In this document: one piece after another, positions 1 to 13,700 of the stretch
Layout of the letters: each line of letters begins with the position of its first letter
Numbering within the stretch: the stretch's first letter is position 1
Assembly: GCF_910592395.1 (NCBI RefSeq)
Contig: NC_088315.1
Span: forward strand, 1,366,501 to 1,430,500
Source: Lineus longissimus
Lineage: Eukaryota > Nemertea > Pilidiophora > Heteronemertea > Lineidae
Direction: 5' to 3'
Length of the DNA stretch: 64,000 nt
Notes under the pieces: model-generated
What the model saw: the letters and a program-made list of their open reading frames with translations, nothing else
What the model was told of the DNA's origin: nothing
Databases searched by the model: none
Program-made: the position numbers and the translations under genes

Positions 1-3000
1 GTTGAAATGTATATTCAGTACGCATTCGACACAAATGGAAATCATCAAATTATCGAATTCAAGTTTAATTTTCAAATTGAGCGTATGGCGGAGGCCTTTA
101 AGGTTATCTCGTTATGAAAGTTTATGGCCACGTTGGGTTTATTCTCTGTCTGTTTCATTTTAGCTTGTTATCGGATTTACGTCTCTCTATATATTCATTC
201 CATGCAGAAAGACGAAAGACACGCAGTGGGCCTACCCCATTGTCCAGGCATGTCTGGAAGTGTATGTCTCATCTCTCATCAATCAATTTATAGTATCATG
301 AAGATAGCATGTTGCTTTTAGCGGCAGATTATAAAATTCAATCACATATTCATGCACAATAAATTCTTTTTTAAAGATTGGAATTTGAATTGCACAATTT
401 ATCGATTTCAAACATTTACATAGATAATAACGAAAAGCAATGTTAGCGATCACGGAGTGAAACTAACCAGCTACTATTCATTGCCCGTTATCTACTGTTA
501 TATTGAACATATATGTCTAGTAAGGGTCTAATAAGTTCATCTTGCAGGAATAGGCCTACAATATCATGAATAATCCAGGCCCGTAGCTTGCTTTTTGGTG
601 GTGATGGGCCATTCGTGATTTTGATCAGATTTTAGTACCTCCTTGTGGTGTAAGGTACGAAAGAAACATGGTAGCATGATATTGAAATAACCAATGAAAA
701 AGTTAAATAAACGCTGCTTCCAAAGGAAGACTCATTGCATCACCATCACTCAACTGTCCACTGTTAACAAAATAACTGTTACCTACCACAGTAGCTTGAT
801 AAACTGGTGGTGCCATTTCGTACCGTCTGCTCAGTAAGCAATCGATCGAGCACTGGAAGAAAAAAAGGAAGTGTTGTCAAACTTTGATAAAACCTGGTCT
901 AAATTGATAGGTTGGGCCGACCGGTCGTACCTAGTGTGGTTTCTCTAAGGTTGGACCGGAGACTGGAGCTTCCTGCAAAATTTTGAAGAAATTTTTAATT
1001 TCCAATACTCGGCAAGGTATAACAAGAAGGCAAATGCTGATCATCAAGACCAGTTGGAGAGAAAGTGGTCCAAGCTTTCCTTTTCCCTTGGAAAACACGA
1101 AAGACCGGAAATATGCCATAAATTGTACAAAGATTCCCAAGGGCATCAACCAACAACACCTGCCCATCCTTTTTTCCTTTGAGAAAAGTTACTAAGGGCT
1201 GATCACTCATATTTCGAATTAATTTGTTATGTCAAACAAAGCAATAGATTACGTTAATCCCTTTATCACCCTATCGCCACTTGTTTGAGTTGCGGGGGCG
1301 GATAGAGGAAGGGAAGAAATTCATCAGAAAAAGGATATGAAACAGTGGGGGACGCGGCCAGTAAAGCCCCTCCTGCTCGCGTCCGTCGCGTGGCATCTCT
1401 AGAAGAAGATAAGGCGCAGCGTGATGCCTGCTTTGCTTCCTGCGGAAGGGAGGGGTGATTATGCAATGAGGATTGCATTGCAACATGGTTTGATACATAA
1501 GGCCCCCCCCCTCCAAGTCTCATGGTCTTTGACATCGCAAGAAGCTCCGTCACCCGTGTGCTTCTCTAAATATCACGGAATATTAGTGATACAAACCAAA
1601 GGGAGCATAGACGAACCGAGCCGGCCGGGCCAAGGCCCTGTACGCGTATTCTGATACGCTGCCCTCCCCCTGCCCCTCCCCATCTCCCCCTACCCATCTC
1701 CCGCGCCTCTTGCCCTGGCGACACGTTGAATGACATACATGCATGCCTGGCAACCTACCAATCATGAAAAACATCTTCATAAATAAATAGGCCTTCAACA
1801 ACTGGCTACAGAACACAAATCAAAGTACAAAGTGCGGGAAATTTGGAAATGGGGTTAGAAGCTTACCTATGCAATATGCAAATATGGTTTGTTTGTTTGC
1901 TAACCCGACTTCTACTGGTAATTAGCTGTCGACTGCTCTTTGGCCAACAACCTCTTTCTTTGACCGCAGCTCTCAAAATGACTCAAAGCAATGATATGCC
2001 ATAATGATATGAGTGCTTTAAATAGCGTATCGGCGGGAATTCCCCTACTGGGGCTGCGAAGAGCATATCGCGCGCTGATTGGTCTGTGTATTATAATGGC
2101 ACTCAGAAGTTTTTTTTATGGTGTAATTTATATCAGTTGTTGTCGATTGCTTTCAATGGCTTTCCCAGTAATGAGGTCGATATCATGGAATTGAATACTG
2201 TTTGGTTTATTAGCATATTCTCTGACAGAAGTAAATTGACGATATTGATATCAAAATTGATTTATATCTCTCTGATCGAAAGGAACTGGTAAGCCAGGGA
2301 ATAAACCAATTGGGTGAGGCAAATGCCTCTCATGTTTGAACCAATGATCTCGCGGGCCTCCCATGCCCGGCTCTTGTGTTGAAACTGAAGATCCAGCGCG
2401 CAAGCTGTAGATATTAGGGAGTTTTCGCAAAGCCTCTGAAACGTCAACGCTTTTAACGTCTGTCCCATCGACGTCATTGGGACAAAAACTCGAAAAGGCC
2501 GCGTTCGCGACCGACTGTCGCGTTGGCGGGCGTTTTGGAGGAATTGCGAAACTCTCTGTTATAGGCGCTCGTCATTCAATCTGTATATGGTTGGTCATTA
2601 ATTTCTTGGGTACAGTTAACGAGCACACAGAATAACCAGCCTGACACCATCTGTATGAGTTTTCCCCCCTCGGATGGCAATTTGTATCAATAATGCTGGG
2701 ATGGGGCGGGCTGGTGAAAGTACGTGGTTAAAGAAACTAATGATCTGGAAGCGTTTCGCTGAATCCTCGGATCAGATGCTACGTTATGGGGTGCATGTGC
2801 GCAGACCGGTGAGCGTGAAATGGTGTGTATGTATGGGGGAAGTGGGGGATAACAGCAGATCCTCGAATGCACAGCCCCTGACTATTACCGACTACAGAGG
2901 CCCGTCTGTACAGAAGGCTTTCCAAGGAGACATATTCGAGACCAGTGATGAAACCTTTGTCAAATGGTCACCCCTGATGAAAGGACCAGTCGGATTTAGA

Positions 3001-4152
3001 GATTTGCCCCAATGCAACACTATTTTCAAACATACCCCTCTCTCTATAGTTCTGTAGACACACGAGGAAAATGCTTACATAAATACTATATATATTTTCA
3101 TTCTTTGTTCCCGTCAGTGTCATCTAATTGTTATCATAATTTACTTGGTGAGTTGACAGCTATCAAATAATTGGGGTAAATCGTGTCATCTGATCTATTT
3201 ATAGTAACATATAGCTCATTGTGACGTCAATGGACGGCGGAAGATAAGCTTTGATTGCTGTTCTTGCTTAAAATAGAAATACATGTATCTATATAAATAT
3301 CAGGAATGTTTGGGTTGGGCCATCCTCGGCACCCAGTGGTTTTCCATATGCTCCAGCTCTCGCTATTACAATGTATGGGACGTAGGAGTATCAAAAACCT
3401 GAAGCTCAGGATGGGGTTGGGCCTACGCATTCGGGCATCCAGAGCGTGGGAGATCTCAGTGGGGCAATGTACTGCTGGTCATGTCAGTGTCGATGTCTTC
3501 AATCATAAAAAAGCGGCACAATGCACTACTACTAGCAGCCAAGTCCCGAACGCAGACTCGGGTCCAAGGGGGGGGGGGCGCACCGGCAGCACGCCCCCCC
3601 TAATTTTTGGTCATCAAACATTTTTTTGTCGCCAAATATGTTCGCATCCCGCGTGTACATCGTTCAAATGCGCAATTATCAACACAGAAACCCGTCTTAA
3701 AAACAATCATTTGTTTCAGGCAAACGAAACCCATAAGTTGTTGCCAGATACGAGGAAAACGCACCGAAGGCGAATAGGGGGGGATGGGTGCACCCCTGGA
3801 ACGCTATCACTGACAAACTCCCCTGTGTCATTCGCTGAACCTGGACCTGTAACAGGCAGCTTCTTCAATGACAGCCTAGATACCATCTCATTTTCACATT
3901 AAGAGGTACTAAAAGCTGTTACACCTGCATCGAGTTCCTATAGAAATCCACAGCTACCTGCTATCAGCCACTCACCCAGTATAGTACAAGTTATCAATAA
4001 CATCGGAGAACTCAGCAAACAATTAGTTAGGAGGTAAATCAACCGAAAAAAATGGAAATGGAGAAAAAGATTCGTTTCAGAAAACCGCTGCGCTCTCTAT
4101 TCAGTTTGGACATAACTACATGTTCCATGGTCAAATCATGATGTCCCCAACT
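1..4152. other. Intergenic region without a supported gene
   Basis: I see no exon chain with splice sites and a conserved protein frame here. Several short open frames exist on both strands. The longest, plus strand 3306-3902, crosses a run of nine or more G and a C-rich tract, starts and stops without splice context, and has no recognisable domain. A minus-strand frame near 995-1210 looks mildly protein-like but could not be linked to neighbouring exons. GC-rich pyrimidine tracts occur around 1660-1710. Confidence 0.5.
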
Positions 4153-4224
4153 GGCTCGATGGTCTAACGGTATGATTCTCGCTTAGCGTGCGAGAGGTCC
4201 CAGGATCAACTCCCGGACGAGCCC
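4153..4224 (+). pseudogene. tRNA-Pro-like gene with AGC (Ala) anticodon, probably a tRNA pseudogene
   Basis: The 72-nt sequence folds as a tRNA. The acceptor arm is 4153-4159 with 4217-4223, the anticodon stem is 4178-4182 with 4190-4194, and the anticodon loop is TTAGCGT (4183-4189). The body closely matches animal tRNA-Pro(AGG) as I remember it, but the anticodon reads AGC (4185-4187), an alanine anticodon, through one G-to-C change. Other damage is visible. Acceptor pair 7-66 is A-A, the T stem has an A-C mismatch, and the T loop reads ATCAACT instead of TTCAAAT, which also breaks the internal promoter B box. Pair 3-70 is C-G, so the G-U pair used by alanyl-tRNA synthetase is absent. A TTTT Pol III terminator follows directly (4225-4228). 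It is most likely a decayed copy. Confidence 0.8.
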
Positions 4225-4368
4225 TTTTCCATAGTCTTTTTTTTATGCAAAACCCTTCTTTGGATATGTTTAGGAGAAGGGTACTTGTTTCCGACATTAC
4301 AGTGGGCTAATGTATTTGTCGCGACGACACTAGAGGATATCAAGATAAGATGAATTAGAAAAAACTGT

Positions 4369-4374
4369 TTTATT
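4369..4374 (-). promoter_or_regulatory. Candidate poly(A) signal of the EF-hand-like gene
   Basis: AATAAA on the minus strand (TTTATT on plus) lies about 400 bases beyond the stop codon of the minus-strand gene ending at 4777. The interval 4375-4776 would be its 3' untranslated region. I see no other feature in it. Confidence 0.4.
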
Positions 4375-4776
4375 GATTATTATTTCAAGTTTTTATTGTT
4401 ACATTAATCTCTGGTTCTCTATAATACCATCCGTAGTTCTAATTATCTAAGAAATGCTTTAACATGATCACAGACGTTAGAAAACAAACTCATTGGGTCG
4501 AGTTACCGTAGCACTGGTATCCAGAATGAAATGTGATGTCAAACGACCTCAGACACTGCATGACTGATGGGAATCAAAAGAAACCCTCAAGTCCAAACCC
4601 TGAGTCCAACCCACAACAAAAACCTCACAGTGATTGGTCGAAGCCTTCTCTACAACAGCTACCTTTATAGATGGATAGAGCCGATGGGCACTGTACCCAT
4701 CTAAACGTGTACATTTGGTCCAACGTTGACCATGGTGACTAAAGCTTGGATTACTCTCTCACAAACATAAATCTTT

Positions 4777-7700
4777 TTAAGCACATCCAAGTAACGTCTC
4801 GTTTTGAGACGAAGTAAAACTTTTCATCACTTGGGCTTCAACATTAGACCCGATGTTGCCTTCAATCCTTTTTATCAACCGTTTATAAGACTTCTTGGGG
4901 TCGTCTGGGAAAGAGGCAGATTTGGGCTCCCAATTCTCCACCTCGAGGACGATCTGGGCAGCACGCAAAGGAACAGACAAGTCCTCAACCGCGATCACCG
5001 GGACAGTTCGCCTACCAAGCCCAGCCGAGTGAGAACGGAACTGCGGCATGTTTTCCCGTTTGCTGTCTTGACAGCTGTCCATCATCTTGTTTTCCTGCAG
5101 TTTAGTTTTTGTAGTCGAATCTTTTCTTGGCCTGTCCTTAGGTTTGACGTATTTTTTCGGGGCGATCTTGTGTAAATATTGACTAGCTTGTTTGATATAT
5201 GACTCAGCTACTTCGCCATCGTGCCCAATAGACATCTTTGTGGGCGAAACATGCCTCGAAGAGTTGATTCTACGGCCACTTTCAGAAGGATGTTCAGCGC
5301 GTTTTTGTTTCAGTTTTGCTTTCTCTAGCGTCTCTTCGGCCTCCGTGCTTTCGATAATACTCCCCAACAACGTAATCCTACCAACTTTGCTCATCTCCAC
5401 AATCTTTGGTTTAGAGTATTCTATCTTAGGCGTAAATATCTCTAACCTGTCCACCGGGCCATGGTCGTCAACATTCGACACATTTTTTTCAAAGACGTCA
5501 CCCCTGACATCCCTCTTACACACGGCCTCCTCCCCATCGTGGGCCCCTTTCTCATCTTCGTGGACATTCGCGTTCCTCTTATCCTTCTGCGGGCTCCCCT
5601 GTGTCCTCCTGTCTTTTTGCGGACTTCCAGGCGTTGATTCTCTGGAATCCTTGGTTTCTAAGAAACTCTCGAAGTTCTTCTCCTCCCGTTCTTTAGCCTC
5701 AGCTGTCCTTTTCTCTGCCTCGTTTTCGTACACCTTTTCCTGCGGTTCTTCCTTGTACATTTTGAAGTCAGTGAAGGACAGAGAACTAGCCTCTGAGTCT
5801 GCCCGGAGGGATAAAACACCAGTCGACCCGTGGTGTCCGCTAGTGGCATCAGTATTCCCTACATCATGCCGTCTCTTGTCTCTTCTATCGTCTGCTACTG
5901 GTGATGCGTGACTAGATATTAATTCCGGGGCAGTAGTCGGACGGACTTCCTTCAAAACCTAAGAAATGAAGAAAGAAAGAAATGGTAGTATTCGTAGGGT
6001 ATGTTCACGTCATCTGCCGAAGACAGCTTGTTCTAGAACCGGAACCAATTGAAAACAGTGATGACAGTAAGACGAACCAAATGGCGATCGCACCCAATTC
6101 CGCCCACGTTTTCCATCTGCCAGTTAAACACGACCCTAACCCATAATTCACCATCATTTTACAAGATTTTGATTTGTCATGTTTTACCTGATTCCGTGGT
6201 GTATATCGATAGATATAATCATTGAAGGGTCTGTTGAGTTCCTTGTCAGCCTTCTCCCTCAGTGACTTGAACAGCCTCCCCTGGTAGCTGTCCACGTGCG
6301 TTGGTGAGGCCAGGATGAAGTGGTGACCTTTTCTGTGCGGCACGTCTCGCCAGCCGCGGAATCTGGAGAAAAAGGTTGCAAAGATACTAGGATCATCCCA
6401 ATGTCATGATTACCCAGTATACAAAGAGCGTATCCACCTCATGCATATCCGATGACTTGTAATGCTACAGGTAAGAACATCTTGATCGACCGCAGGGACT
6501 GAGGCGTTGCAATACGTAGTGTATTAGCAACGGACTGTGGCAATCCGTGGTGAGGCGCCACAGAATATTCCCAACAGAGCAAACGGCGTAGAGCTTCTGG
6601 GAGAACGTTTCTAGATTCCTCCATCACAACACCGAAGAGTACTACTAGTCCCTTTGACCATGTAGCTGACCATCGACCTTATAGGTAGGTGATGGTGTAG
6701 ATGTTCCGCTCCATCTAACCAACTTATCACATCATACCTTGCATCGCAGGCCCTAGCATGGGATGGTAGTGGTGACTTTGGCTGGGCGTAGCCGATGAAG
6801 TTCAGAAATTCAGGTGATGGCCTTGGTTCAACTTTAGGCTTTGCTTCTGGCGGCGGCGATGGAGTAGCTATAAAGTCGAAATAATACAAGCTGGCGTTAC
6901 AAAGGATGTCCTCGGAGAGAACATGCACAATATAGGTGAAGACGTAGCTAAGGCCAAACCCTCAGAAACTAGACTGACCACAGCGAACACGAACTAACAG
7001 AAGTAGACACATCACTGAAAATAAGTCATCAAAGCCATTTTGAAGATGAACGTTAAACTGATATTGGGTGAAGTGGATATTTGGGCGTGACACAAGCGGT
7101 CTGTACTGTATGAGACTTGTTGGTAATGTAATGATTAACAGTGTTCTTCTGACCTCACCTGGTTTGGGTCTTTTCGCCAATCTTTCCTTGAAGCCTGGCT
7201 TGACGTATTCCATGTCATCTTCGATCATTTGGTGGTACTTCTCATCCTGGAGTGGAAAGGCAAATTGATTATGAAACGTTCACCATCTCACGGACGGATC
7301 AGTGTAAAGTCGACCTGTGCCAAGTGAACATTTCCGCGGCTTCAGAATGCACGATGTATCTGTGTACGTGTGTAAACCGCGGACACTATCCAAACCAATC
7401 AACACATGTTCTTACCATAGTTTCCATCTCAAAATATAAACTCTCGATCACATTCCCTCTTTCTGTAAATTCCTCCTTGGTGACGATCTCTGCATTTCTG
7501 GGACGTTGATATTCGGTCAGTATTGGCCTTGGACAACCTAGAGGTACTTCTGAAAAGGAAATTGATTCTAAACATAGTCAAAATGCAGTCACCACCAGTT
7601 GACTGAAACCTCTTCGGCTCGTTTTGGAGGAACGTCTCGGTCATCAGCGCTTATGCTTCTGTTGACGAGATTGGGTAGGTCCCAACGCCTATCTGATGAT

Positions 7701-10700
7701 TAAGGAATTCGTTGCGGCTGGAATTTCACAAAACAGAACAGGGGTAAGGGACCTTTCTCAGGAAACCTTACCTCGTTGAGTGGGCCGTTTCTCCATCCTG
7801 CATCTAATGTAATCTCCGATAGAAGAGTAGACAGTGTCAGGTCTTGCCTCGTGCGCAGATTCCCTGGCCGCTATCTCTGGAGTGTTGTACATGACAAGAT
7901 CTGGTGCCGAGATCGGCCGCCCGCGGACATAACCGGCGTGCACATGGGTGACGCGCTTCTCCGAGTTGTCTACTTCCGCTCTGAGACGAGAATACCTCCT
8001 TTTGTGATAACGCACCTGAAGGAGAGGAAAACTAGCTGCAGACAGGGATTTTTGCCAAATCTTCTTACAAAGAATTGGTAATCTTAGAGTTGATAGATTT
8101 TGGCACCTTGGTAGCTATCTGTCTCCCTCGCCCACTCTTCCTCGTTCATTCCACGGTCAAGATCACCTCCCCGCTCCACCCCCATTCAAAAAAGAAAGAG
8201 ATAAAGACAGCAACCCACCTGCTCTGTCCTAATGCCCGTCTTGACCGGTGGCTCCTTGGACGCCCTCCTCCACCGTTCATCCTCCTCATCATCATCCTTA
8301 TCCTCGAAGTTCCACTCATCCTTCAGGTACTTTTCATCAAGATGGAGGGCGAGGCGCTGGTCGTGGTGGGACAGCAAGATCGCAAAGTTGTCGAGCTAGA
8401 AGAGAGAGGTGGTGTCAAGTTGCGGGTTCTCCAGTTGGTAAATCGAAAGCATTCTTCTTCTCAATTCTCCATCACGTCAAAGCTCTAGGTGGTTATGTTT
8501 GTTGCCAATATGAGTCATGGTGAAAACCATTTCGAACCGTTTGGCAGAAACGTTCATCCGGAACTGTACTCGATCAAATGAAATCCTTCAGATGGCATGA
8601 CAGTATGCGCACCCACAAGGAAGCCTTGCAACGAAGGCGATGCAATGCAATTAAATTGCGATGCAAATATTACGATAACGTGTAGTTGAAACGTGATCTG
8701 TATCTCTCACCAGGCTAGTCCAGCCTCTTCCCAATCATTCTCTAACCTACCTTGAACAGATCTCTCTCATCCTTCCCGCTCACTAGAACAGGGTCGTCTA
8801 ACTTGAGCTTTTCATACAGATCGCACCTTAAAGACAATGGTTAAATCTTGATAAACTCTTAAATAGTTTGGCCAATACCATATCTTTGGAGCTATCACAT
8901 GTATGCTTGAACCGTCTGTTTAAGAACCACACTCACCACAGAATAAGATCTAGATACTCGTACAGCTGTATCCGTCTCGGTTCATCGAAGTTCTCCCTCA
9001 TGTGTTTGATCCTGTGCATCATCTTCAGAGGAGCTATCGTACGGTTACACATCTGAAAATGATAATGAGTTTGCTTTTTTCTTTCTTTCTTTCTGTGACA
9101 TTCAAATTTGGGAATACAGTGGAACCCCGGTCGGCGACCACCTCAGTAACGCGACCACCCCGCGAACACGACCAAAATTCTCCGGTCCCGAATGGTTTTC
9201 TCTCTAATTCCCATTGAAAATGATAATGAGTTTGCTTTTTTCTTTCTTTCTTTCTGTGACATTCAAATTTGGGAATATGTGATATTTTAAGCAATTTTAT
9301 TGATCGAGGGCTTTTTGATCGGACCCCAATTACTTGGATTTCAAGTTGGGTGTCAATGAGGCGGTTTATAATCATAATTACGCAGGCCTACATTCGTGTA
9401 TTTGTAGTTCTTAACAAAAAGTGTAAAGCTTTTTTCCTTGGGGGAGTTTTAACAATCCAACTACATGTACACATTATACCACTTATAAATCTCTTAATGT
9501 TTTTAGGCCTTGATTCCTGTAATTGCCCGTGGTAATACTTTTATCCGAATATTTCATAGGCCTACTGTAGAATATTGAGGATTATATATGCAGTGCAAGT
9601 TGTGTTGCAAATTACATGCAGTATATTGCTCATAGCATTTTGTATGAGATAATTAGCAACGAAAAGCCTGCTGTGAGTCATGAGTGTGATCATCAATAAT
9701 TACTAACTAATTCTGCTAATTGTGGCATCTCTGTAAAATCGTTATTAATCGTTATCCAAGCCACCCCGATACTTTCAATCGTTTTAGTGCCATGCATGTT
9801 GTAATAGTACGACTTCTTTCTTCGCTGTCATATCATTAGATTTCAGGTCTCATAGACAGTGGCTATCAGATTCCAGGACGAACTTGAATCAACGAAAACA
9901 TTTGTATGTGACAAGAAGGAATTTGGTGAGTTGGATGATAGCCTGGGTTTGATGGTAGTCTCAATCAAACACCAGTACAGCTTTTCTCTCTTAAGTCTAT
10001 TCGCAACCCGTACCTTCAGCGACCTCAGTAACGTCCGCTGGTCCAGTGTCATCCCTTTCGTATCAACCGCCTCATATGTTTGATAAGCCATGCGGACATT
10101 TTGCAACTCGGCAAAGCTGAAAAACGAAACATCTTGTTACATCTTTCCCCTCCTCTATGAAACGTGTGCTTGCTTGTCACACCATTCTTAAGACTGCTCC
10201 ATGCCCTATACTTGACTTCATTAGAGGTATTACAACTTCATTTCGACAGTACGCACAAGAGAAGTACACTCCGTGTTCCGTTTGCTGTCGAACTCGATGT
10301 TCATCCCAGTCTTACCTAAGAACCTTATGGCTGAGTAGACGGACTGCCTTCTTGATGACGCACAGGTTCCAGTCATCTGTGTGGTGGTTGAATGTCCTGT
10401 CCAATGCTTTGTGGAAATACTTCTGGTTGCACAATTTCTCGAGCTCCTGGAAGGAACGTTAACATTGATGAGCTATGATGACATTACTCGCGCCCCCCAA
10501 ACATTATCCGCCCCCCCCCCAAATAAAATTGTCAGAAGGTAATCATCAAAACCTGTTCCTATTGACATGACCATTCTCTGGAAAGCTCTTGACCAGCACT
10601 CTCTGATGGTATCATTATTTTTCATATTTACATGACCATTTTTTGGACAGCTCTTCATTAGCACTGTCTGGTGGTTCACTTGCAAACCTATTGGCATGGA

Positions 10701-13700
10701 CATTCGTTGGAATGATTTGTTGGAAAGTGGCATTCCTAGCCAGTAGCCAGTGACCGAATTAGTCCTTCATAACAGCCCTAAAACTGGTTTTCGAATATAT
10801 TGACTTTATTTATTACTATCGAGGAGTGAGATTTTAATTTGTTGTAGTTAAGTTTGCTGTATAAATGGTGATCATTCGCAGAGTATTGACTTGAGAAATC
10901 ACACTTTTATTGGCGCGTTGTTAATCCGAAGCCAAAGCGAATGCAGTGTTTTGATAGCTTTTAGGTTCTTTTTATTGATATTTTCATTAGGTTGGTTAAA
11001 TGGAATAGAAAGTGGTCATTATCAACTGAAAAGGTGGCCGCAATCGCCAAGGTAGATAATGGCAATAAAACACCAATATTGGAGATTATTTCAAATAAAT
11101 CGAGCCAAGCATAAAGGCGTATGGAAGGTGACCATTTCCTTCAAGCACATTGAACTAATACAATATCAATATGCCTCTGGTTACAGTGACTATGAGGCAC
11201 TTAAACACATTTCAAAAAAAAGGTACCGGTAATACGTTTGATATTTCCTGAGACGGTCTACTGACAGACAGGATAGACGAATCGTATCAATGTAATTTTG
11301 ATTTTTCTTCCACATTTGACCAACATAGATACAACCAACCAACTCCAGACAAAACCCTCAACTTCTATTGCATGAAGAGTGGTAATTACCCCAACCCCTG
11401 TCGGGAAAAGCGCCATGAAAGCCTCGGGAGGGGAAAAGTAATCGGCCAGGAATGGAGACGAGTACACTGAAGCCATAGTAGATACTGAGAAATCCCACAG
11501 CGAAATATATCAAATGAATTCATTGTTACAGACCTCATTACAAACAAGGTGCCTATTACTTCTTTGATATTATTAGTGTTATAATAACCGAATATCGAAC
11601 AGCGTATTTAGGGATTGTTGGCCAATTTGTAAGAAACAAGTCAAGCATTCAGCCATAAGCGGTTTTCTATTCACCTTGCCACCTGTCATAGACCAGATAT
11701 TAGGACACTGCTGGAGTATGTCATATTCACCAACATTGTAACTAATAAACCACTGTGAAGTATTTGAACTTGGCAATCATAGTGCATTTCCATTCCTCGT
11801 GGTGTTTTTCCTCTAGAAGTACATACCTTGAAATTGAGACCATCTTGATCCTTCAATGTTTCCTCGGGGATGTTGTTCAGTAGTGTATCTCTTGGAAACT
11901 AGAAGAAAGGAAACAATATGAATATCATCTTCCACACCAGACAGAACATTGTGGAGAAGATAATGATGAACATGAACCCATTATTGTTTGTAACAAGGCG
12001 TTTATACCTACATTTCATCAAGACTGTGAACAACTCGAAGCTCGTCGGTTACACCAGGGAAGTTTGATAAAGATTATAGTACAACACCCTGGTTAGAAAA
12101 TATAATATTAGTACCCTCCCCGTGGATGGACCCCGTGGGGCAGTGTTTGTATCCCCGGAGCGCCTTTGGTTAGAGTGGGCATCCCTGTACATGGACTCCC
12201 TTAGCTAGTGTTTGCATCCCCTTGGACAGCGGGACTCCATGCCAGTGCCTCAGAGTTCAGCCTGCTCAGGGAATTTCAATGATTATAGCCTTTGGACGCG
12301 GTTTCTTTTAACTGGGACATACACAAATGCACTTTACCAAACTCGTTACAAAGTTTGATATTCTTACCCAGACAATATCATTTTAACAGATAAACACATT
12401 AGCCCTTAATCCATTTCAATTAGGTTTGAGCAGGCCTATCACGCTACAAAAGAACGTAGGGATTTGCCATGGATCATGTCTTGGAGTTGGTATAATATGG
12501 ATCAACTGAGGATCAAATGGGGTTTCTAGGCCCAAGACATGTATTTAGATACACCTTAAAATGAGTCACACATACGATCACAGAAACGCTTACAGCCTTC
12601 ATATGCCTGGACCGGCCTCGTCCTGTTGTGTCGAGGAAGGACGACCAGGATGACGAAATGGGCGGCATATGAGTCTATCATAAACGTACATTTAGCTGAC
12701 AGTGTTTGCTAATAGCAACACCATTATTGATTAATCATTAGCCTATACGTGTCTCATTTATGGGATGTTGATGTTTGTTTTTTGTTTTGGCTGTAACAGG
12801 TAACACGTGATGGAACCAATGGAAACAATAAATCCACAACTCCACAAGGGGAAAGCCAATAATACGCAGCGTAAAATTCCTCACTTTTCCTTAAGCATGT
12901 TAGTCTCAGTTGTCTTACATGTTCTATTTGTTTGCCCAGTATCATGTTTCCCACCCGACACAAACATGGATATAGTTCACACATACTGACATTTACTCTG
13001 TAATGCAAAATGATATGTTGCCTTGTGCAAATTGAAATCTTAATACTCGTTCGTTCAAAATACCTGAATGATGATTTCGCTCTTGTAATAATACAGAGAC
13101 TAGAATCTGGGGTAATAGTAAGGAGAGAAACTCAAGGCTTGCATCGAAGCAGTAATCAATCAAATTCTAAGTTTTATGTCAGAGTAGAAAAGAGAAAATT
13201 AAACACGAATCCAATCTATGAGGTCTTGAACTTGTTGTATTTTCCAATTCAATAGTATTGGTCATATAGATTGCTTGCCAAGAACGGTGCAATATTAGTG
13301 ATCAATTTCGAAACTTTAAACAACATTGCAAGAAAATGTTAAACAGAGTAGTCAGTCTTCAAGAGGGCTAATCAATCAATTATCAATTTTATCAAACCGT
13401 CACCATAACAACCAAACTTGTTAGTATACTACAGGCAAATTAATAACTTCCGTCAATTACAATGTTCCTGGTGATACCAAGAAAACACGTTTGGGTACCA
13501 TGTCAATATTTCTTACAATTAACTGCCATTTGCTGTAATCAACAACCCTAACAACATGATGTTAACAACCTACACAGCATGCTACCGGCCGTCGGTGTTG
13601 GTTTAGTTTTCAATGGAGTTTTTTTGCCAAAACAAGGCGTTCGAGAGGTTGCGCATCATTCACTATGAGGAGGCGAATCGGAACGGTATATAGTGCGCAA

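Noticed and set aside
3306-3902. 198-codon plus-strand open frame
   Set aside because: It crosses G and C homopolymers, has no recognisable domain or splice context, and shows low-complexity composition.
4153-4224. Functional tRNA-Ala
   Set aside because: The body is Pro-like, G3-U70 is absent, and stems and the B box are damaged.
5192-5911. 239-codon plus-strand open frame
   Set aside because: It is antisense to the last exon of the EF-hand-like gene; its Ser/Leu-rich product is a shadow of the charged coding sequence.
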